Below, piece by piece: positions 1 through 3,725 of a stretch of DNA of 8,531 nucleotides; the stretch's first letter is position 1, and every line of letters starts with the position of its first letter. The position numbers and the translations under genes are program-made. The DNA comes from Streptosporangiaceae bacterium (lineage in GTDB: Bacteria > Actinomycetota > Actinomycetes > Streptosporangiales > Streptosporangiaceae): positions 1 to 8,531 of the forward strand of contig JASHOI010000592.1 of assembly GCA_030041195.1 (NCBI GenBank). The letters are read 5' to 3'. Below the pieces are notes generated by a model, which saw only the letters and a program-made list of their open reading frames with translations, did not search any database and was not told the DNA's origin.

Positions 1-550
1 TGATGGTCCCGCCCGACGACAGCTCGGCCACGAGCGCCACCCCGCGTGAGGACACCAGAACGCCGCCCCAGAACAGGACGATGATGACAACGGCGTTGTA
101 GACGCCATTGCCGGCCAGGGGCGGGTCGATGACGTAGGCGAGCGTACTGCCGACGTAGGCGAGCAATGCCGGGTAGTAGAAGATCGTCTGAGAAAACTCG
201 CACCACACCGCGAGGAGCCCCATCGGAGCGGAGATGCCCTCCCGCACCCAGTTGTAGACGCCGCCCGGCCAGCCGGAGGCCAGCTCGGCGGCGACCAGCG
301 TTATCGGCAGGAAAAACACCAGCGCGGGCAGGACATACAGGAACACCGAGGCCAGCCCCAGGACCGCCAGCGGGGGGTCTGACCCAAGATTGCCGACCGA
401 CCCCACCGTTATCAGCGCCAGCGCTCCCCAGGTGATCAATCCCCGGGCCGGCGGGCGCGCTGCCCGGCGGGCCGGCAGCGGCCGGCCGGGAACCGCCGCG
501 GCACCCGGGGCGAGCGTTGCCCGTGGATGCCGGCGCTGCCATACCCACAT
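1..550 (-). CDS. APC-superfamily amino-acid permease (GadC-like), 3' part outside window
   Basis: Translating the minus strand from the ATG at 550 gives 183 uninterrupted codons to the window edge, so the gene is cut at its C-terminal side. Residues 1-36 are an Arg/Pro/Ala-rich cytoplasmic tail. Hydrophobic segments follow at about 38-56, 61-86, 107-140 (long, perhaps two parts) and 150-167. Family-typical motifs are TVGSVGNLG in the first helix (an APC unwound helix), FFLPITLVAAELASGWPGG, and GGVYNWVREG at 96-105, which is close to the GadC/glutamate-GABA antiporter group. Such proteins move amino acids across the cytoplasmic membrane by antiport or proton coupling; the substrate cannot be read here. 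The start lies 22 bp after the fahA stop on the same strand, so co-transcription is likely, and tyrosine, phenylalanine or a related compound is a guess from context. No strong Shine-Dalgarno is seen, but no other in-frame ATG or GTG precedes helix 1. Several codons rare in GC-rich DNA (two ATA, two TTT, TCT) occur. Confidence 0.88.
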   Translation of the reverse strand, partial: MWVWQRRHPRATLAPGAAAVPGRPLPARRAARPPARGLITWGALALITVGSVGNLGSDPPLAVLGLASVFLYVLPALVFFLPITLVAAELASGWPGGVYNWVREGISAPMGLLAVWCEFSQTIFYYPALLAYVGSTLAYVIDPPLAGNGVYNAVVIIVLFWGGVLVSSRGVALVAELSSGGTI

Positions 551-572
551 GCCTGCCGCCGATCCCTGGGCC

Positions 573-1817
573 TCAGATGTCCGTCGGGTCCTGGGCCGGC
601 ATGATCTGGCCGCGTGCCTCGCCGAGCCCGACCCTGGTCCCGTCCGGGCCGGCCGCCGTTGCGGTAATCGACAGCTCGTCGCCGTCCTCGAGCCAGGCCC
701 GGGTGGTCCCGTCGGGCAGCACCAGCGGCTCCGAGCCGCCCCAGGACAGCTCGAGCAGGCAGCCGCGCTGATCGGGCCGCGGGCCGCTGACGGTTCCTGA
801 GGCGTACAGGTCCCCGCTGCGCAGCGACGCCCCGTTCACGGTCATCTGGGCCAGCATCTGCGCCGGGCTCCACTGCATGGCGGCGTACGGCGGCCGGGAA
901 ATCACCTGGCCGTTCAGGCTCACCTGGAAGTCGATGTCCAGGCCCCAGTCGGCGGTCTCGGCGAGGTACGGCAGCAGATCGGCGTCCCGCGACGGCGGCC
1001 GGATCCTGGCGTGCTCCAGCGCCGCGAGCGGAAGCACCCAGGGCGAGACCGTGGTGGCGAACGACTTGCCTAGGAATGGGCCCAGCGGGACGGACTCCCA
1101 GGCCTGGATGTCCCTGGCGGACCAGTCGTTGACCAGGCACACGCCGAACACGTGCTCGGCGAAGCGGTCGACGGGCACCGGCTCGCCGAGGACGGTCTCC
1201 ACGCCGACGACGAAGCCGAGTTCGGCCTCGAAGTCGAGCCTGGCCGACGGGCCGAACTCGGGCCCGGTGGTGTCGGCCGGCCGCTGCGGCCCGTACGGGC
1301 GGCGCACCGGGGTGCCGGACACGACCACGGTCCCGGCCCGGCCGTGATAGCCGACCGGCTGGTGCCGCCAGTTCGGCGCCAGCGGCTCGCCGCCCGGCCG
1401 GAATATCCGGCCGACGTTGCTGGCGTGGTGCTCGGACGCGTAGAAGTCGACGTAGTCGGCGACCGCGAAGGGCAGGTGCATGGTGGCGTCGGCGGCGGGC
1501 ACCACCAGGTCCTGGAGCGCCTCGCGGTACTCGTCATGGCTGAGCCAGCGGGTGAGCGCACGGCGGATCTGATCCCAGCAGCGATCCCCGGCGGCGAGGA
1601 ACTCGTCGAGGCGGCCGGAGCGCATCAGATCCGCGCGGCCGGTGAGCAGGCGGTAGGTGGCGGCCGACAGATCGAGCACCTGGTCGCCGATCGCCACCCC
1701 CACCCGCGGCTCGGTCGGCCGGTCCTTGGTGGTGAACGAGCAGTAGGGGAGCGCCTGCAATCCGAAGGGGTGGTCCGGCGCGACCCCGAGCCATCCCGCC
1801 GCACGAGTCCCAGCCAT
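573..1817 (-). CDS. fahA: Fumarylacetoacetase (fumarylacetoacetate hydrolase)
   Basis: A 414-residue protein of normal FAH length. It cleaves fumarylacetoacetate to fumarate and acetoacetate, the last step of tyrosine/phenylalanine breakdown through homogentisate, in the cytosol. Residues 1-115 are the N-terminal SH3-like domain (FGLQALPYCSF near 18). The catalytic FAH fold follows. By alignment with the human enzyme from memory, the metal ligands are D124 (YVDFYASEHHASN), E197 and E199 (LDFEAELGF) and D231 (VNDWSARDIQAWE). The catalytic residues are H131, Y157 (GYHGR), R235, Q238, K251 (FLGKSFATTVSPW) and E356 (LLELSWGG), with SGTVSG at 340-345. All key positions are present. The ATG at 1817 is supported by GAGGAG (1824-1829 on the plus strand) six bases upstream. 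The permease follows after 22 bp, and the sortase gene ends 102 bp upstream, a gap that could hold a promoter. No hmgA or hpd homologue is in view. Confidence 0.96.
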   Translation of the reverse strand: MAGTRAAGWLGVAPDHPFGLQALPYCSFTTKDRPTEPRVGVAIGDQVLDLSAATYRLLTGRADLMRSGRLDEFLAAGDRCWDQIRRALTRWLSHDEYREALQDLVVPAADATMHLPFAVADYVDFYASEHHASNVGRIFRPGGEPLAPNWRHQPVGYHGRAGTVVVSGTPVRRPYGPQRPADTTGPEFGPSARLDFEAELGFVVGVETVLGEPVPVDRFAEHVFGVCLVNDWSARDIQAWESVPLGPFLGKSFATTVSPWVLPLAALEHARIRPPSRDADLLPYLAETADWGLDIDFQVSLNGQVISRPPYAAMQWSPAQMLAQMTVNGASLRSGDLYASGTVSGPRPDQRGCLLELSWGGSEPLVLPDGTTRAWLEDGDELSITATAAGPDGTRVGLGEARGQIMPAQDPTDI

Positions 1818-1919
1818 CAGCGTCTCCTCACCGTGCGGCCTTCCCGGCCCGCGGGACTGGCCGAAGCGACGTCGACGCTACCAGTTCAGCGATCTACGCC
1901 GTGCCTCGCGCCCGCAGGC

Positions 1920-2618
1920 TCATGACCCCGGCGTGCCGGCCCGCTGCCCCACGTACTGCGCGAAGACCACGGTGTTCGAGAGGTAATGCCCGGTCGCGTA
2001 GTCGAAGTCCCCGCCGCACGTGACAAGCCGCAGCGACGGCCAGCTCGTATAGCTGTAGATGGTGTTGTCCGGGAATTCCGCCTTGGAATACAAGGCGGCC
2101 GAGTACACCCGGAACAGGGCCGTGCGCCCGTTCTTGAGCGTGACATAGACAAGATCGCCGGGGCGGAGGTTGCCGAGGCGGTAGAAGACAGCGGGCCCGA
2201 CCGCCGCCGAGTCGACGTGCCCGAAGATCACCGCGGCACCGGGGGACCCGGGCGATGGGCCCTTGTTGTACCAGCTGGTGAGAAATGGCGTGTTCAGCGA
2301 CGGCACGCCGACCGCGCCGCTGGAGGTGAGGCCGAGCGAGACGATCTCGGCCCGCACCTTGATATGCGGAATGTCAATGGCCACGGGAACGGAGCGGCCC
2401 ATCGGCGTCACCTGGTAGCGGATGCCCGCCACCCGCACCGTGGGAACGGCGGCGTTGGCCGTGCGGGCCGGCGGCCTGGGCGCCCGGCTCCGGGCCGGCG
2501 CCTCCCACTTGGGCGGTGCCGAGGGCGGCGACCAGCGCAGGGTGTGGCTGCCGACGAACGCCAGCACGAGGCCGGCCGCCACCAGGGCCACGATGACCCC
2601 GTTGACCAGCTTGGGCAT
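1920..2618 (-). CDS. Class F-like sortase, membrane-anchored transpeptidase
   Basis: A 232-residue protein with an N-terminal signal-anchor helix (about residues 5-24), a Pro/Arg/Ala-rich linker (30-60) and a sortase beta-barrel (about 75-225). Motifs seen are RSVPVAIDIPHIKV (75-88), WYNKGPSPGSPGAAVIFGHVDS (116-137) with the presumed catalytic H134, VFYRLGNLRPGD (144-155), and LRLVTCGGDFDYATGHY with the presumed nucleophile C201. This pattern matches the actinobacterial sortases usually called class F. Sortases cut a C-terminal sorting signal of secreted proteins and join the product to the cell wall outside the membrane. The position where other sortases carry the catalytic Arg reads N215 (YLSNTVVFA). 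The gene starts 24 bp after the surface-protein stop on the same strand, and that protein is the obvious candidate substrate. The ribosome-binding site is weak (GGGA, 8 nt upstream), so translation may be coupled. Sortase fold is near certain; the class is a pattern-based assignment. Confidence 0.93.
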   Translation of the reverse strand: MPKLVNGVIVALVAAGLVLAFVGSHTLRWSPPSAPPKWEAPARSRAPRPPARTANAAVPTVRVAGIRYQVTPMGRSVPVAIDIPHIKVRAEIVSLGLTSSGAVGVPSLNTPFLTSWYNKGPSPGSPGAAVIFGHVDSAAVGPAVFYRLGNLRPGDLVYVTLKNGRTALFRVYSAALYSKAEFPDNTIYSYTSWPSLRLVTCGGDFDYATGHYLSNTVVFAQYVGQRAGTPGS

Positions 2619-2642
2619 GGCCGCGTCCCGGCTCGCGGCCGG

Positions 2643-3167
2643 TCAGCCCGGCGCGCGGCCGGACCAGCGCCTGCGGAGCACCAGGCACCCGGCGAGCGCC
2701 CCGGCGCCGAGCAGGCCGAGGCCGACGTAGGTCAGCGTGGTGTTGGTCGCGGTCGACGTCGTGCCGTCGCCGGTTTGCGGTGCCGAGCTGGGCAGCGCGT
2801 TCACGGTCAGGGTCGCCTCCGCCGAGACCCCGTTCGAACAGGTGATCTCCGGGGTGTAAGTGCCGGGAGCGAGCGAACTCGGCAGGACCACGGTGGTAAC
2901 GAACACGTCCGTCTCGCTGCCGGCCTGCATCGGGATCTGGGACGGCAGGCCGAGCGAGGAGCCGTCCAGCGTCGCCGAGGTGCACGGGCTGTCCGCCCCC
3001 GTCGAGCAGTCGATCGTGAACGTCGTCGAGGTGCCCGGTGTGGACGGGTTCGGGTATACGCTCGCCGGGTTGGGGCCACCGCCGCTGGCGAGCGCCGCAG
3101 GAGCGCTGCTGGAAAGCACGACCAAGATCAGCCCAGCGAGTGCAGCGGCGCACCTGGCAAGGCGCAT
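2643..3167 (-). CDS. Small secreted Ig-like protein with a C-terminal sorting-signal-like tail
   Basis: I chose the ATG at 3167 (174 residues) over the upstream ATG at 3230. It directly follows AAGGGGG (3172-3178) and begins a clear signal peptide: MRLAR, a hydrophobic core at about 7-19, and a cleavage-like SAPAALA-SGG near residue 28. Residues 30-123 are Ser/Thr/Pro-rich with beta-strand character and a closing GTYTPEITCSNGVSAEATL, typical of a bacterial Ig-like fold. C54, C62 and C110 could form a disulfide. The tail has the sorting-signal order: APQTGD at 129-134 (an LPXTG variant with Ala for Leu), a Thr/Ser spacer, a hydrophobic helix at about 145-164, then RRRWSGR. The protein probably sits on the cell surface, anchored by the sortase encoded 24 bp downstream, or simply by the C-terminal helix. 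I recognise the layout from streptomycete small sortase-dependent proteins, but its function is unknown to me. The two genes look like an operon with a candidate promoter at 3229-3258. Confidence 0.85.
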   Translation of the reverse strand: MRLARCAAALAGLILVVLSSSAPAALASGGGPNPASVYPNPSTPGTSTTFTIDCSTGADSPCTSATLDGSSLGLPSQIPMQAGSETDVFVTTVVLPSSLAPGTYTPEITCSNGVSAEATLTVNALPSSAPQTGDGTTSTATNTTLTYVGLGLLGAGALAGCLVLRRRWSGRAPG

Positions 3168-3171
3168 GAAT

Positions 3172-3192
3172 CCCCCTTGAAATGTCCCCCTT
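3172..3192 (-). promoter_or_regulatory. Duplicated Shine-Dalgarno before the surface-protein gene
   Basis: AAGGGGG occurs twice on the minus strand, at 3172-3178 and 3186-3192, 14 bp apart. The copy nearer the gene is four bases from the ATG at 3167 and fixes this start. The distal copy has no start codon at a suitable distance. Confidence 0.6.
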
Positions 3193-3228
3193 ATAGCTCC
3201 TTCCGAGTACCCGGCGGCTTCGCGGAGC

Positions 3229-3258
3229 AAACTAGACGCGGTTTCCGCTTAGCCGCAA
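3229..3258 (-). promoter_or_regulatory. Candidate promoter for the surface protein/sortase operon
   Basis: On the minus strand, TTGCGG (3253-3258) is followed after 18 bases by TAGTTT (3229-3234). This fits the loose actinobacterial housekeeping pattern TTGNNN-N17/18-TANNNT. It would start transcription near 3222 and leave a 5' leader of about 55 nt. This is a pattern match only. Confidence 0.4.
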
Positions 3259-3357
3259 TTGACACATCATTTATCCACTCTGTGCGGATGGCATATCGCC
3301 GCTGGGTGAACCCTTGCCAGACTTGGCGAACCGGGGCTGAGCCATCGCTACGCAATA

Positions 3358-3392
3358 GCGGGGAAACATGTCAGAGCGGGGAATCCTGTCAG
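3358..3392 (+). repeat. Imperfect 17-bp direct repeat, two copies 18 bp apart
   Basis: GCGGGGAAACATGTCAG (3358-3374) and GCGGGGAATCCTGTCAG (3376-3392) differ at three positions and start 18 bp apart. The second copy is also the left arm of the adjacent inverted repeat, so the motif GGGGAA-N3-TGTCAG occurs three times in about 60 bp: two direct copies and one inverted. This arrangement suggests protein binding. Confidence 0.75.
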
Positions 3393-3416
3393 TCGTATTG
3401 ACTGACAGAATTCCCC
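3378..3416. repeat. 16-bp inverted repeat with 7-nt loop (hairpin or operator)
   Basis: The arms are GGGGAATCCTGTCAGT (3378-3393) and ACTGACAGAATTCCCC (3401-3416), around the loop CGTATTG. Fifteen of 16 positions pair. The one mismatch is C-A in a plus-strand RNA but becomes a G-U wobble in a minus-strand RNA, so a leftward transcript would be paired along the whole stem. No T-run follows on either side, so it is not a classical intrinsic terminator. It lies about 210 bp upstream of the surface-protein gene and about 305 bp upstream of acnA. Confidence 0.85.
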
Positions 3417-3511
3417 ATTGATCTGATCATGAGAATTTATGTCTGGATTGCCCGGATTCTGGGGGCAGCCAGGGGCGGCGAGTCCGGGTGCCTCGCGGGC
3501 GCGGCAGATAC

Positions 3512-3526
3512 CTTGACGTCGAGATA
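3512..3526. promoter_or_regulatory. Operator-like dyad, copy 1 (overlaps the acnA -35)
   Basis: CTTGACGTCGAGATA is an imperfect palindrome: across TACCTTGAC/GTCGAGATA, seven of nine positions per half-site pair. It is repeated 41 bp downstream with a single base change (G to A at the seventh position). The binding protein is not identifiable from this window. Confidence 0.55.
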
Positions 3527-3541
3527 GTTTCGGGGTAGCTT
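3513..3541 (+). promoter_or_regulatory. Candidate acnA promoter
   Basis: TTGACG (3513-3518) and TAGCTT (3536-3541) are separated by exactly 17 bases, a good match to an actinobacterial housekeeping promoter. Transcription would start near 3548, leaving a leader of about 175 nt before acnA. The -35 element lies inside the first operator-like dyad, so a protein bound there would compete with RNA polymerase. Confidence 0.5.
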
Positions 3542-3542
3542 G

Positions 3543-3554
3543 AGCTATATAGCT
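3543..3554. repeat. Perfect 12-bp palindrome at the predicted acnA start point
   Basis: AGCTATATAGCT is perfectly self-complementary and lies directly after the predicted -10 element, between the two dyads. The tetramer AGCT also occurs at 3537-3540, and TAGCTTGA is repeated at 3536-3543 and 3550-3557. Confidence 0.6.
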
Positions 3555-3567
3555 TGACATCGAGATA
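3553..3567. promoter_or_regulatory. Operator-like dyad, copy 2 (just after the predicted acnA start point)
   Basis: CTTGACATCGAGATA matches copy 1 at 14 of 15 positions. The 41-bp spacing is about four helical turns, which puts both sites on the same DNA face with the -10 element and predicted start point between them. This is typical of repressor pairs that block or loop a promoter. The TTGACA in this copy could also act as a second -35, but no good -10 lies 16-19 bp downstream. Confidence 0.5.
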
Positions 3568-3607
3568 TTGCGCCCCTGACCGCCGGCCGGGCCGGGCAAA
3601 CCGGGAC

Positions 3608-3643
3608 CCCGCGGCTGCGGGAGGATTCGGTTAGCGGCGAATC
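3608..3643 (+). other. Two short hairpins in the acnA leader
   Basis: CCCGC-GGCT-GCGGG (3608-3621) has a 5-bp stem with a tetraloop. GATTCG-GTTAGCGG-CGAATC (3624-3643) has a 6-bp stem with an 8-nt loop. They are consecutive, inside the roughly 175-nt leader expected from the candidate promoter. I recognise no known riboswitch, and in GC-rich DNA short stems arise easily. Confidence 0.35.
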
Positions 3644-3695
3644 AGCGCGGGTGCGCGGGATAAGCGGCGGGGCGCCGGGAAGAGCCACAGGGCCA

Positions 3696-3723
3696 GGAGG
3701 CCACACGATGGAGGCCATGCGAT
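3696..3723 (+). repeat. Tandem 14-bp duplication of the acnA ribosome-binding site and start
   Basis: GGAGGCCACACGAT (3696-3709) is followed at once by GGAGGCCATGCGAT (3710-3723), with 12 of 14 identical. Each unit carries a GGAGG seven bases before an ATG (3708 and 3722). The second unit places its Shine-Dalgarno correctly for acnA. The first, with the fuller AGGAGG (3695-3700), serves the out-of-frame ATG at 3708. Confidence 0.85.
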
Positions 3724-3725
3724 GA
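3708..3725 (+). CDS. Five-codon mini-ORF overlapping the acnA start (tentative)
   Basis: ATG at 3708 opens the peptide MEAMR and ends at TGA 3723-3725, which overlaps the acnA start as ATGA. It has an excellent Shine-Dalgarno (AGGAGG, 7-nt spacing). If translated, it would couple to acnA translation or tune it. It may equally be a by-product of the 14-bp duplication, so it is listed as a possibility only. Confidence 0.25.
   Translation: MEAMR

Larger units (their letters stand above)
3168..3721. other. Divergent intergenic control region between the surface cassette and acnA
   Basis: About 550 bp with no convincing gene. The part from about 3230 to 3450 and the short stretch 3520-3570 are visibly richer in A/T than the flanking coding DNA. 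It contains a candidate minus-strand promoter (3229-3258), a direct-plus-inverted repeat cluster (3358-3416), a candidate plus-strand promoter inside an operator-like dyad pair (3512-3567), two leader hairpins (3608-3643) and a duplicated ribosome-binding-site segment (3696-3723). The 83-codon reverse reading frame at 3348-3599 has no recognisable features. Confidence 0.8.

Noticed and set aside
436..1140. 234-codon minus-strand frame overlapping fahA and the permease start
   Set aside because: It lies in the wrong frame of the same strand; fahA and the permease explain the region with clear family motifs.
3168..3230. Upstream ATG at 3230 as the start of the surface protein (195 residues)
   Set aside because: It would put 21 polar residues before the signal peptide. 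The ATG at 3167 has a strong SD and starts a standard signal peptide.
3259..3264. Perfect TTGACA as a plus-strand -35 box
   Set aside because: No acceptable -10 hexamer lies 16-19 bp downstream, so I did not call a promoter.
1986..3401. 471-codon open frame on the plus strand opposite the sortase and surface-protein genes
   Set aside because: It is antisense to two well-supported genes and has low-complexity Arg/Gly/Ala composition with no motifs, a common artefact of high-GC DNA.
3378..3416. The inverted repeat as an intrinsic transcription terminator
   Set aside because: No T-run on either strand, and no gene ends nearby: both neighbouring genes diverge from this region.
3429..3527. 32-codon plus-strand frame starting MRIYVWIARILGAAR
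   Set aside because: There is no ribosome-binding site before the ATG, and its end runs into the predicted acnA promoter. It is not supportable without ribosome profiling.
3348..3599. 83-codon minus-strand frame in the intergenic region
   Set aside because: It has no domain, signal peptide or convincing Shine-Dalgarno, and it runs through the dyads and the inverted repeat, so it is probably non-coding.
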